Assembly: GCA_902489185.1 (NCBI GenBank)
Contig: CABTZC010000006.1
Location: 1 to 21,840, forward strand
DNA: 21,840 bases
Direction of reading: 5' to 3'
Source: an uncultured Brevibacterium sp.
GTDB lineage: Bacteria > Actinomycetota > Actinomycetes > Actinomycetales > Brevibacteriaceae
Part shown: piece after piece, positions 1-6,403 of the stretch
Numbering within the stretch: the stretch's first letter is position 1
How the letters are laid out: the number at the start of each line of letters is the position of its first letter
Notes under the pieces: model-generated
What the model saw: only the letters and a program-made list of their open reading frames with translations
Told to the model about the DNA's origin: nothing
Database searches by the model: none
Made by a program: the position numbers and the translations under genes

Positions 1-330
1 GAAAACGGAAAACCGTATCGCACGGACTGCTCCGGTTTCGTCTCGATGGCGTGGGGCGAAGACCAAAGCTACAGCACAGTGACACTGCCAACAGTTTCCC
101 ACCCAATACCAAAGGAAGACCTACAACCCGGAGACATTCTGTTGAAAGGTGGACCAGGAACAGCAGGAGACAACGGCCACGTTATTATTTTCAACGGGTG
201 GACCGATGACTCACATACGTCGTATTACGGAATTGAAGAGGCCGGTGGCGTAGGTGCTACAGCACGCGTCGTCTCTTATCCCTATGACGGTGACAGTTCA
301 TATGTCCCATACCGAAAAAACGGACTGTAG
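1..330 (+). CDS. NlpC/P60-family cell-wall peptidase, C-terminal part (5' truncated by window edge)
   Basis: Reading frame 1 is open from the first base to the TAG at 328-330, so the gene starts before the window. The visible 109 residues carry the NlpC/P60 core: DCSGFVSMAW with the presumed catalytic Cys at bases 28-30, then a QPGDILLKGG strand (the family's usual PGD turn), then GHVIIF with the presumed catalytic His at 178-180. These enzymes are typically exported and cut peptide bonds in peptidoglycan stem peptides. The C-terminus follows soon after the papain-like core, so any signal peptide or binding domain lies upstream. The next gene, in the same direction after 83 bp, is a pilin-leader toxin; co-function in moving that toxin through the wall is only an inference. 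A CHAP or amidase fold is a less likely alternative. Family call is fairly sure, role is not. Confidence 0.8.
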   Translation, partial: ENGKPYRTDCSGFVSMAWGEDQSYSTVTLPTVSHPIPKEDLQPGDILLKGGPGTAGDNGHVIIFNGWTDDSHTSYYGIEEAGGVGATARVVSYPYDGDSSYVPYRKNGL

Positions 331-413
331 TCCCCCTTCGTACTCCTTCAAATCTTTCCCTTCTACTTCATAACTCATAATCCCCCACCCACGAGTACTC
401 AAGGATCCCCGCC

Positions 414-1385
414 ATGAGCACGCTATTTTTGCGCTTAAAAAAGCTGGCCCAAAAGGGCCAAGGAAGCATTGAATACATCGGCATCGCAGTCATTGCGGCC
501 ATTGTTATAGCCGGTATCATCGCAACGCCTATCGGCCCCATGATGAGCAACGGCTTGGGCCGTATCATCTGTCCTATTTTTCATGAGAGCCCGTTCAAGG
601 CATCTGCCACAGTTAACTCTGAGCAGGTCCCCGCGCTGGCTGCAACTATTACGACTCCCACACAACAGGGTGCCGTTGAACTTCTTGCTAATGACTGTCC
701 GCTTCTGTCCGAAGATGGCAAATCCAAAGCAGAAGCCAAGAGCGCAAAAGACAAGAACTCTGACTCCAAGAAGTCTGACAAGAACTCCGGCACGAGCAAA
801 GACTCAGGAAAGTCGAGTGGCTCCAAGGGGGACTCTAAGAAGGACAGCACGGACAGTTCCAAGTCCGGCAAGAACGACGGCCCAGTTAAGGGTGAGCCAA
901 TTGATGTAAGCCCTCAAGGCTTTAACGGCCCCTTTGTCAAAGGCAAAGACGGTTATGTGTATGACAGTGACGGAAACCGTGTCCCCTACTCGAATAAGAA
1001 GAGGCGTCCAGAGTACGGCGAGGGACAAGTTGAGAAAGTCTGGAAGCAGTCGCGTGACCAGCAGCTGAAAGACATTAAGAACGGTGACTTGGAAGTCGAC
1101 CAGAACGGTTTTGTTCCAACCAAACTTGGAAAAGACGAAATCTACGTCATCGATGTTGACGGTAACTGGCGCTCAGTCAAGTGGAAACCCGGCCAAAATC
1201 GTGGCGGAAAATGGGACATGGGCCACCGAGAAGGCCACGAGTACCGCAAGACATACAAAGACTACATGTCCGGGAAGATCAGCAAGGAAGAATTCCTGAA
1301 GACGTACCAGGATCCCAAGAATTACAAGGTCGAAGACCCTAAACGTAACCAGTCACACGTCGACGAAGACAAATCAGACCAATAG
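414..1385 (+). CDS. Polymorphic toxin: prepilin-like leader plus C-terminal GH-E (HNH/Endo VII) nuclease domain
   Basis: This is a 323-aa protein with three visible parts. Residues 1-40 have a basic start, then KGQGSIEYIG, then a hydrophobic helix (about 22-38), resembling class III/type IVb prepilin leaders processed by a prepilin peptidase. Residues 100-160 are a low-complexity Lys/Ser/Asp/Gly linker. Residues about 195-320 match the GH-E toxin family of the HNH/Endonuclease VII superfamily: WDMGH at 267-271, GHE at 274-276, a GKISKEEF helix, DPKNY at 300-304 and NQSH at 312-315. GH-E domains are known C-terminal tips of polymorphic toxins, predicted to cut nucleic acid. The start follows AAGGA at about 404. 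The A/T-richer, Lys-heavy coding differs from the pur genes nearby. The adjacent convergent ankyrin gene is the likely immunity partner. I infer export by Tad- or pilus-like machinery not seen here. The domain call is strong and the export route weak. Confidence 0.82.
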   Translation: MSTLFLRLKKLAQKGQGSIEYIGIAVIAAIVIAGIIATPIGPMMSNGLGRIICPIFHESPFKASATVNSEQVPALAATITTPTQQGAVELLANDCPLLSEDGKSKAEAKSAKDKNSDSKKSDKNSGTSKDSGKSSGSKGDSKKDSTDSSKSGKNDGPVKGEPIDVSPQGFNGPFVKGKDGYVYDSDGNRVPYSNKKRRPEYGEGQVEKVWKQSRDQQLKDIKNGDLEVDQNGFVPTKLGKDEIYVIDVDGNWRSVKWKPGQNRGGKWDMGHREGHEYRKTYKDYMSGKISKEEFLKTYQDPKNYKVEDPKRNQSHVDEDKSDQ

Positions 1386-1395
1386 CACGGAACAC

Positions 1396-1434
1396 AAAAC
1401 GTGGGGGCGCACACCATGTGCGCCCCCACGTTTT
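1396..1434. terminator. Bidirectional rho-independent terminator
   Basis: A perfect 17-bp inverted repeat (arms 1396-1412 and 1418-1434, loop ACCAT) has a GC-rich core bounded by an A run on the left and a T run on the right. It can therefore terminate both the toxin transcript (plus) and the ankyrin transcript (minus). It starts 11 bp after the toxin stop codon. Confidence 0.92.
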
Positions 1435-1458
1435 TAAGATGCGCAAGTCCTTAAGTGC

Positions 1459-1986
1459 TTAATAACCTTTTGCCTTCAAGAATTCGCCAAGAACGTCGAG
1501 CTTTCCAGGACGGCCGTCGACATTCATCCGCAGCCATTTTCCAATGGTGTTGACCGGGTTATTCTCATTTGCTGGAAGTTCCAGGTCCAATGCTTCTGCG
1601 CCGAACAACGCTTCGTACACAGGGCGACGTTTTTCATCATCGTCAGTACGGATCACAATCGCCAACCGCAACGGCAATGATCCCCGACTTTCACGGAAAT
1701 TCACGTCAGCGCCACCATCGACCAGGCGCTTGACCAACTCACCGTCGCGCTCGCCCAAGTGGCTGTGTCCACCCAAAAGTAATGTCAGCGCGCTTTGGCC
1801 CTCTTCTACCGCACACGGGTCAGCACCTTTGTCCAGCATGTCACTGCTGATTCGAAAGCGCGCCTCTGGGTCATCGTTGGTCAGCCCCGCCATGAGCATG
1901 TCGGTCACATCGTTATTTTCAGCGTCAAAGACTTCGCAAAATTCTTCGTATGAACCGTTCTGGGCAACATACAACGGGCTCGCCAT
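1459..1986 (-). CDS. Ankyrin-repeat protein, probable immunity protein to the GH-E toxin
   Basis: This 175-aa soluble protein has no signal peptide. Ankyrin-type units are visible at about residues 31-63 (ending LDKGADPCAVEEG) and 65-100 (VKRLVDGGADVNFRES), with a weaker third unit beginning GSLPLRLAIV. The LL..GAD.N pattern is typical of ankyrin repeats. The ATG at 1984-1986 is preceded by a clear AAGGAG at 1992-1997 on the minus strand, which fixes the start. Ankyrin proteins are a known immunity class in polymorphic toxin systems (Imm-Ank) and act in the cytoplasm by binding the toxin. Here the gene lies tail-to-tail with the toxin, which differs from the usual co-directional toxin-immunity order. 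The immunity role is inferred from location and fold. An unrelated ankyrin protein cannot be excluded. Confidence 0.8.
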   Translation of the reverse strand: MASPLYVAQNGSYEEFCEVFDAENNDVTDMLMAGLTNDDPEARFRISSDMLDKGADPCAVEEGQSALTLLLGGHSHLGERDGELVKRLVDGGADVNFRESRGSLPLRLAIVIRTDDDEKRRPVYEALFGAEALDLELPANENNPVNTIGKWLRMNVDGRPGKLDVLGEFLKAKGY

Positions 1987-2002
1987 TGTGACTCCTTAGG
2001 GA

Positions 2003-2034
2003 TATAGGGGGTATGCATTCTCAACTATAGGGGG
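2003..2034. repeat. Two direct copies of TATAGGGGG, 23 bp apart
   Basis: TATAGGGGG occurs at 2003-2011 and 2026-2034, between the divergent ankyrin gene and purS. The 23-bp period is close to two helical turns, as expected for an operator. On the minus strand the upstream copy overlaps a TATAGT that could be a -10 for the ankyrin gene. No function is proven. Confidence 0.45.
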
Positions 2035-2073
2035 CGCCCGCGCTTACTGCTGCCACTAGCCATGGCCGGTTGA

Positions 2074-2081
2074 TAGACTTC
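2074..2081 (+). promoter_or_regulatory. Candidate -10 region of purSQ (TAGACTTC)
   Basis: TAGACT fits the actinobacterial -10 pattern TAnnnT and lies about 50 bp before the purS ATG. A CTGCCA at 2050-2055 with an 18-bp spacer is a weak -35 candidate. The same TAGACTTC string lies at 7271-7278, about 41 bp before the purL ATG, which makes chance less likely. Confidence 0.4.
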
Positions 2082-2131
2082 ACATGAACCGTGGCGGGTT
2101 TCCCGCCTCTCACCTGCATCCAAGGAGCACC

Positions 2132-2389
2132 ATGGGACGTGTAGTCGTCGAGGTCATGCCAAAACCTGAAATTCTTGACCCCCAGGGCAAGGCAATTTCA
2201 CAGAGCCTGGAACGTTCAGGGGTGAGCGGTTTCGATGTCCGTCAGGGTAAGCGCTTCGAACTCACCATCCATGAAGAGATCACCCCACAGGTTCTGGAGC
2301 AGGTTAAGCAGGTCGCTCGAGACCTCCTTTCCAACCCAGTCATCGAAGACGTGGTAGGCGTTCACGAAGTCACCGGTGATGCCCAGTGA
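2132..2389 (+). CDS. purS: Phosphoribosylformylglycinamidine synthase subunit PurS
   Basis: This 85-aa protein begins MGRVVVEVMPKPEILDPQG, the typical PurS opening, and continues with the small alpha/beta pattern of the family (VRQGKRFEL strand, LLSNPVIEDV helix). PurS dimers hold PurQ and PurL together in the FGAM synthase complex, the fourth step of purine synthesis, in the cytoplasm. An in-frame ATG at 2084 would add 16 residues not seen in the family. The ATG at 2132 has AAGGAG at 2122-2127 and is the better start. The stop TGA overlaps the GTG start of purQ by 4 bp, indicating translational coupling. Length matches the family (about 80-90 aa). Confidence 0.95.
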   Translation: MGRVVVEVMPKPEILDPQGKAISQSLERSGVSGFDVRQGKRFELTIHEEITPQVLEQVKQVARDLLSNPVIEDVVGVHEVTGDAQ

Positions 2390-3144
2390 CCACCGATCAG
2401 CTCATTGGCGCGCCGGTCTCAACGACCTCGGCACCTGAAGCCCAGGGCCTTCGCGTGGGCGTGGTGACGTTCCCAGGGTCCCTTGACGACCGTGACGCCG
2501 CCCGCGCTATCACGCTTTCCGGTCCCGAGGTCGTCCCACTCTGGCACGCCGACACCACCTTGGCATCGGTCGACGCGGTAGTCCTGCCAGGCGGGTTTTC
2601 CTACGGCGACTATCTGCGTTGCGGGGCAATCGCTGCGCGTTCGCCCATCATGGGAGCGATCGTCGACGCGGCTAAAGGCGGCCTGCCAGTTCTGGGTATT
2701 TGCAACGGGTTCCAAATCTTGTGCGAATCGGGTCTACTTCCCGGCGCGCTGGTGCGCAACGACCACCAGCAATTCATTTGCCGTGACCAGAAACTGCGGG
2801 TAGAAAACGCGAACACCGCGTGGACCACCTCCTACGAGCAGGGCCAGGTCATCACTGTTCCACTCAAGAACGGTGAGGGAAGCTACCAAGCTGACCAGCA
2901 CACGCTTGACGAACTTGAAGCTGAAGGCCGGGTTGTTTTCCGCTACGAGGGCTACAACCCCAACGGTTCCCAGCGCGACATCGCCGGCATCACCAACACT
3001 CAAGGTAATGTCGTTGGCCTCATGCCGCACCCTGAACACGCTGTTGAGGCTGGGTTCGGCTCCGCCATTGGGAGCGACATGGGCGCTGGTGTCGACGGCC
3101 AGGGGTTCTTCACCTCGGTCATTGCACACCTGACCCGGGCGTAA
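2386..3144 (+). CDS. purQ: Phosphoribosylformylglycinamidine synthase, glutaminase subunit PurQ
   Basis: This 252-aa class I glutamine amidotransferase hydrolyses glutamine and supplies ammonia to PurL for FGAR to FGAM conversion. The nucleophile lies in GICNGFQIL (Cys106), and the His/Glu pair lies in MPHPEH (His215, Glu217). The FPGSLDDRDAARA and LPGGFSYGDYLRCG segments are PurQ hallmarks. Translation starts at GTG 2386, inside the end of purS (4-bp overlap), so the two are co-translated. Relative to usual PurQ there is an extra N-terminal stretch of about 20 residues, rich in Thr/Ala/Ser, before LRVGVVTFPGS. purL does not follow directly but lies 4.2 kb downstream. Confidence 0.96.
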   Translation: MTTDQLIGAPVSTTSAPEAQGLRVGVVTFPGSLDDRDAARAITLSGPEVVPLWHADTTLASVDAVVLPGGFSYGDYLRCGAIAARSPIMGAIVDAAKGGLPVLGICNGFQILCESGLLPGALVRNDHQQFICRDQKLRVENANTAWTTSYEQGQVITVPLKNGEGSYQADQHTLDELEAEGRVVFRYEGYNPNGSQRDIAGITNTQGNVVGLMPHPEHAVEAGFGSAIGSDMGAGVDGQGFFTSVIAHLTRA

Positions 3145-3233
3145 ACCCGCGTACCGCACGCAAGCGTAAGCCAGGTGCCCAGCACTGTCACAAACCCACA
3201 TTCTTCCCCCGAGCGTCAACCAGGAAGGACACC

Positions 3234-4334
3234 ATGAAAGAAAGTCCAGCACTCACCGACCTTGTTGTCTCAGGCGTGTTCATCTCAACGGAAGCTCAGT
3301 GGGTTTTTGAACGCACCACCGCCAACTCCGAATACGACTGGAATGTGGACTTTTCCGACGCTCCTCTCATCGAGCTGTCTGGTGAGCATGGGTTCACCGG
3401 TCGCCCCCACATGATCGGGTCCACCGACTCCAACTACGGCTCCTTCAGATGGGGCTGGTCGCCAGATAACGATTGGAAAGAACCCGCGATCGCGCTTTCC
3501 CGCAAGGTGCGCGAATACGGTGCTGAACACCAGATCCCAGAGTTCACCGACCCCGAATTCGACACACACGACGACCAAGCCCTGCGCATGGTCATCGCTG
3601 CAAAGGTCATCACCGGCCACCTGTTCCACGTCCCACTTCCCGTGGGACCGGCGACCGCGTGGCTCATTGTGGATGCCCCGCAGCTGCAGTTGGGTGAGCC
3701 TGAAATCCGGCCGGTTGTGAAGGCTTTGGCCGCTGGCTTGTCTGTCACCGACATCCCCAACCACCGCACGGCCATCCAAGAGTACGGACGTCTGCGTGGC
3801 TTCCACGTCGTTGAGAACGGCGACGGCTTGCGCATGCTGCTAAAAGACGGTTCAGCCGACCTCACGTTCGACTCTCTCAACCGTCTCACCAACTGTCAGG
3901 TGACCCAGCCGCTCAGTGACGAGGCTGCGGAGCAGCTCAGTGCCGCTGGGGTCGCTGAACCTCAGTTGGTGCGCGTTGAGGTTGAGGACGCACCGCCGGT
4001 TGAGCAGTCGCAGGCACCCACCGCCGAGGTGGTTCCCCAGCCAGAGCCGAGCGTCACCTCGGGCGCGGAAGACTCCGCCGAACGGGTGCTCCCGCAGACG
4101 GCTGCCGTGGAAGAAGAAACCGTTGCGGACGTGCCCGTCCAGGAACCCGCCGCCGAGGTCGTCGAAGGGCCAGTCGCATCTGTGCCAGCAGAGCCAGAAC
4201 CTGTTGCACCGCGTGAAGCTGAACCCACGCCACAACCAGCGGTTAAAGAAGAGCCTGCGCCGCAGCCTGCACCTGAAGCAGAGAAGCCGAAGAAGAAAAA
4301 GAAGGGCTTCTTTGGCCGCTTGTTCGGGCGTTAG
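3234..4334 (+). CDS. DUF6882-like protein with Pro/Glu/Ala-rich linker and polybasic amphipathic tail
   Basis: This is a 366-aa protein. Residues 1 to about 235 resemble DUF6882 proteins: an early AQWVFERTTANSEYDWNVDF segment, then IGSTDSNYGSFRWGWS, then alternating helices and strands. Residues about 240-345 are a Pro/Glu/Ala/Val-rich, presumably disordered linker. The protein ends with five consecutive lysines and then GFFGRLFGR (residues about 351-366), a basic-aromatic tail that could touch the membrane or nucleic acid. AGGAAGGA lies just before the ATG. There is no signal peptide. It ends 2 bp from the convergent membrane-protein gene with no terminator between. The function of DUF6882 is not known to me, and the family assignment is by eye. 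Confidence 0.7.
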   Translation: MKESPALTDLVVSGVFISTEAQWVFERTTANSEYDWNVDFSDAPLIELSGEHGFTGRPHMIGSTDSNYGSFRWGWSPDNDWKEPAIALSRKVREYGAEHQIPEFTDPEFDTHDDQALRMVIAAKVITGHLFHVPLPVGPATAWLIVDAPQLQLGEPEIRPVVKALAAGLSVTDIPNHRTAIQEYGRLRGFHVVENGDGLRMLLKDGSADLTFDSLNRLTNCQVTQPLSDEAAEQLSAAGVAEPQLVRVEVEDAPPVEQSQAPTAEVVPQPEPSVTSGAEDSAERVLPQTAAVEEETVADVPVQEPAAEVVEGPVASVPAEPEPVAPREAEPTPQPAVKEEPAPQPAPEAEKPKKKKKGFFGRLFGR

Positions 4335-4336
4335 TT

Positions 4337-4738
4337 CTAGCCCAACTTTTCGACGAACCACACGCGGCTTGTGTCGTGTGGCAGGTACTTCACGGGGTGA
4401 ACTTGGCCTTCTGCGAATTCGTTTTGGTTCCACGCCGCAAAGTCGATGAGCGCTTCGGCATATGACTGGAACGTGGAACCGTCGGGCGTTCTCACGACAA
4501 CGGTGAACGTGCACAGTCGTCGTGTGCCCCGCGCAATGGTTCCGCCGAAGGTCTGATACACCGTGAGTCTGCGTTCAACGATTGTGGCCATGCCTTGAGG
4601 GGCAGTCAGGAGTTGTTGGCGCAACTGTGGATCCGGTTTGCCTCGCCGGTTCGCTGTGCGCACCGTGACGATGCCCCAGATGATCGCCGGTGTCAGCACA
4701 ACAGCGCATATGAGAAGCACAATCATCGCGGTCTTCAT
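4337..4738 (-). CDS. Small single-pass membrane protein, unknown function
   Basis: This is a 133-aa protein with one N-terminal hydrophobic helix (about residues 3-25), a basic RTANRRGKP stretch, and a soluble domain of about 95 residues that looks beta-rich (TIVERRLTVYQ, TFTVVVRTPDG, VHPVKYLPHD). This layout recalls DUF3592-type small membrane proteins, but I cannot assign it firmly. An ATG at 4750 would add four residues. I chose the ATG at 4738 because GGAG (4745-4748 on the minus strand) sits 6 nt before it, while 4750 has no clear ribosome site. It lies 54 bp downstream of trhO in the same direction and could be co-transcribed with it. Confidence 0.75.
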   Translation of the reverse strand: MKTAMIVLLICAVVLTPAIIWGIVTVRTANRRGKPDPQLRQQLLTAPQGMATIVERRLTVYQTFGGTIARGTRRLCTFTVVVRTPDGSTFQSYAEALIDFAAWNQNEFAEGQVHPVKYLPHDTSRVWFVEKLG

Positions 4739-4792
4739 GATCGTCTCCATTGCAGAACCGGACCGCTCACCAGACCAGTTGCCTCAGTTTGG

Positions 4793-5701
4793 TTACTGGG
4801 TGGCCGAGGTGGCTAGGTCCGCCTGCTCGCATGAATCGCAGTACGGGTGTTCGTTGCGTTCCGTGCAGTCTTCGCACCGAAGGAACTGCTTGCGGCAGCT
4901 TAAGTTTGCGCAGTTCACGAAGATGGGCGTGTGGGTGCCACAGGAAACGCATGTGCCCAACGACTCAGCCCCGTCACCAAACTCCATGTGCATACGCTTG
5001 TCGAACACATACAGCGAGCCGTCCCACAGGCCGGAGTTGCCGTAGGTCTCGCCGTAGCGCACGATTCCGCCTTCGAGCTGGTACACCTCTTCAAAGCCAC
5101 GGTTCTTCATGAGAACGCTGAGCACTTCGCAGCGGATTCCGCCGGTGCAGTACGTGACAACTGGCTTGTTTTTGAGGTCGTCGTATTTGCCGGATTCGAT
5201 TTCGGCGATGAAGTCACGCGTCGTTTCTGTGTCTGGCACAATCGCATTTTTGAACTTCCCGATCTGTGCTTCCATCGCGTTGCGCCCGTCGAAGAACACC
5301 ACGTCGTCGCCGCGTTCTTCGACAAGTTTGTGAAGCTCACCGGGTTTGAGGTGCACTCCCCCACCTTCGACACCTTTGTCGGTGACCTTGATTTCTTCCG
5401 GCCGGGTGAACGTGACCAGTTCGGGGCGCACCTTTACTGACAGACGGGGGAAGTCGTCACCCTGGCCGTTCGACCATTTGATGTCTGCCTTTTTAAATGG
5501 CGCGTAGCTCTTGGTGGTCCGCACGTACCGCTTAACGTCGTCGATGTCTCCACCCAGTGTCGCGTTGATGCCGTCTGGTGAAATGATCACGCGACCTTTG
5601 AGGTTGCAGTTTTCAGCCAGGGCAAGTTGCCACAGTTTGACCGCTTCGGGGTCGGCTAGCGGAGTAAAAACATAAAACAGAACAATCTTCGTGACGGACA
5701 T
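4793..5701 (-). CDS. trhO: tRNA uridine(34) hydroxylase, rhodanese-like TrhO (UPF0176)
   Basis: This 302-aa protein matches the TrhO/YceA family, which uses oxygen to form 5-hydroxyuridine at tRNA wobble position 34. The N-terminal domain opens KIVLFYVFTPLADPEA and contains GINATLGG. The rhodanese domain has FFDGRNAMEA and the active loop YCTGGIRCE (Cys185, Cys191). The C-terminus has a Cys-rich module with paired CxxC motifs (251/254, 276/279, 288/291, plus 264 and 269), suggesting zinc binding, as in family members with this extension. An upstream ATG at 5740 adds 13 non-family residues and lacks a ribosome site. The ATG at 5701 gives the usual family start. It is divergent from the lipoprotein gene. 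Confidence 0.92.
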   Translation of the reverse strand: MSVTKIVLFYVFTPLADPEAVKLWQLALAENCNLKGRVIISPDGINATLGGDIDDVKRYVRTTKSYAPFKKADIKWSNGQGDDFPRLSVKVRPELVTFTRPEEIKVTDKGVEGGGVHLKPGELHKLVEERGDDVVFFDGRNAMEAQIGKFKNAIVPDTETTRDFIAEIESGKYDDLKNKPVVTYCTGGIRCEVLSVLMKNRGFEEVYQLEGGIVRYGETYGNSGLWDGSLYVFDKRMHMEFGDGAESLGTCVSCGTHTPIFVNCANLSCRKQFLRCEDCTERNEHPYCDSCEQADLATSATQ

Positions 5702-5741
5702 GCCACCAATTTTATCGCCTATGGATGAAACAATACGCACG

Positions 5742-5781
5742 GCTAAGGCAACTGGGAGACATTCCGAGTTGCACCCTTAGC
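5742..5781. repeat. Imperfect inverted repeat between divergent trhO and lipoprotein genes
   Basis: Arm 5742-5753 (GCTAAGGCAACT) pairs with 5767-5772 and 5776-5781, leaving a 3-nt bulge at 5773-5775 and a 13-nt loop. There is no adjacent T run in either direction, so it is not a standard terminator. It sits between two divergent starts, so an operator or mRNA structure is possible. Confidence 0.5.
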
Positions 5782-5836
5782 ACGTAGCATAGAAAACGAT
5801 CCCCATACTTCCACCCCACTTAGGAACCCGATTCAA

Positions 5837-6403
5837 ATGAGAACTCTCGTATTTAAGCTCATAGGCTTATCCACGCTCATCGCATTGCTGAGTTCATGCG
5901 GGATTGGTGGTTCCAGCGACACTGATGAACCCGACAACTCAAATGAACAGCGGGTATCTGAGGGACGTATTTCAGTAGTCATCCCCAAACAGTGGTCTAA
6001 GAATCCGGATTTCAAACCCACGCTCACTGGGTTCACCGGATCGTGGGCTAACTCACTCGAAGAACCAACCGACATTGTTCGGATGAGCTCCGATCACGGA
6101 AAGGGCCCAACTGCTGAAGCAACAATGGGATACTTCGAAACCAATGCGCAGTTTCGGTCGACGTATGGGCGCGAATTCAAACTAGGCGAATCCAAAGATC
6201 TTGAAATCGAGAACGCTACTCAAGCGAAGCTCTCCACCTGGACAACTAACGAAAAAACGGGCCGTACTTTACGTGGCGCGTGGGTGTTCGTTTCGACCGA
6301 GGGCGATAGCGCGGTGGCTGGCGTCGAAATTATGGCGCTGGAGCTATCGGATGAGGATATGAACGCTATTATTGACTCGATCCAGTTTGACCCAACGAAA
6401 TGA
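5837..6403 (+). CDS. Putative lipoprotein
   Basis: This is a 188-aa protein with a lipoprotein signal peptide: basic MRTLVFK, hydrophobic core, then the lipobox LLSSC with the lipid-modified Cys at residue 21. The mature part starts with a Gly/Ser/Asp linker and then a compact domain with ISVVIPKQWSKNP and GAWVFVSTEGDSAVAGVEIM strands. It ends with DSIQFDP, a layout seen in PsbP/LpqN-like small lipoproteins that bind small ligands, but I cannot assign a family. It would sit on the outer face of the membrane. Its stop overlaps the next gene's ATG by 4 bp (ATGA), so the two are translationally coupled. Base composition is more A/T-rich than the following gene. Confidence 0.8.
   Translation: MRTLVFKLIGLSTLIALLSSCGIGGSSDTDEPDNSNEQRVSEGRISVVIPKQWSKNPDFKPTLTGFTGSWANSLEEPTDIVRMSSDHGKGPTAEATMGYFETNAQFRSTYGREFKLGESKDLEIENATQAKLSTWTTNEKTGRTLRGAWVFVSTEGDSAVAGVEIMALELSDEDMNAIIDSIQFDPTK

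Noticed and set aside
701..900. Repetitive Lys/Ser/Asp codons taken as a possible tandem repeat or CRISPR-like array
   Set aside because: No fixed repeat length or spacers; it is a low-complexity protein linker.
583..909. Overlapping 108-aa frame within the toxin gene
   Set aside because: It is a +1 shadow of the Lys/Ser-rich linker, with no ribosome site, and is rich in Arg/Thr/Pro from frame-shifted codons.
2084..2131. Longer purS start at ATG 2084
   Set aside because: It adds 16 residues unlike PurS and lacks a ribosome site, while ATG 2132 has AAGGAG in good position.
3852..4514. 220-aa minus-strand frame opposite the DUF6882-like gene
   Set aside because: It is Arg/Cys/Trp/His-rich, typical of antisense shadows of Pro/Glu/Ala-rich genes, and overlaps two better genes.
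5702..5740. Longer TrhO start at ATG 5740
   Set aside because: Extra residues are not family-like and no ribosome site precedes them.
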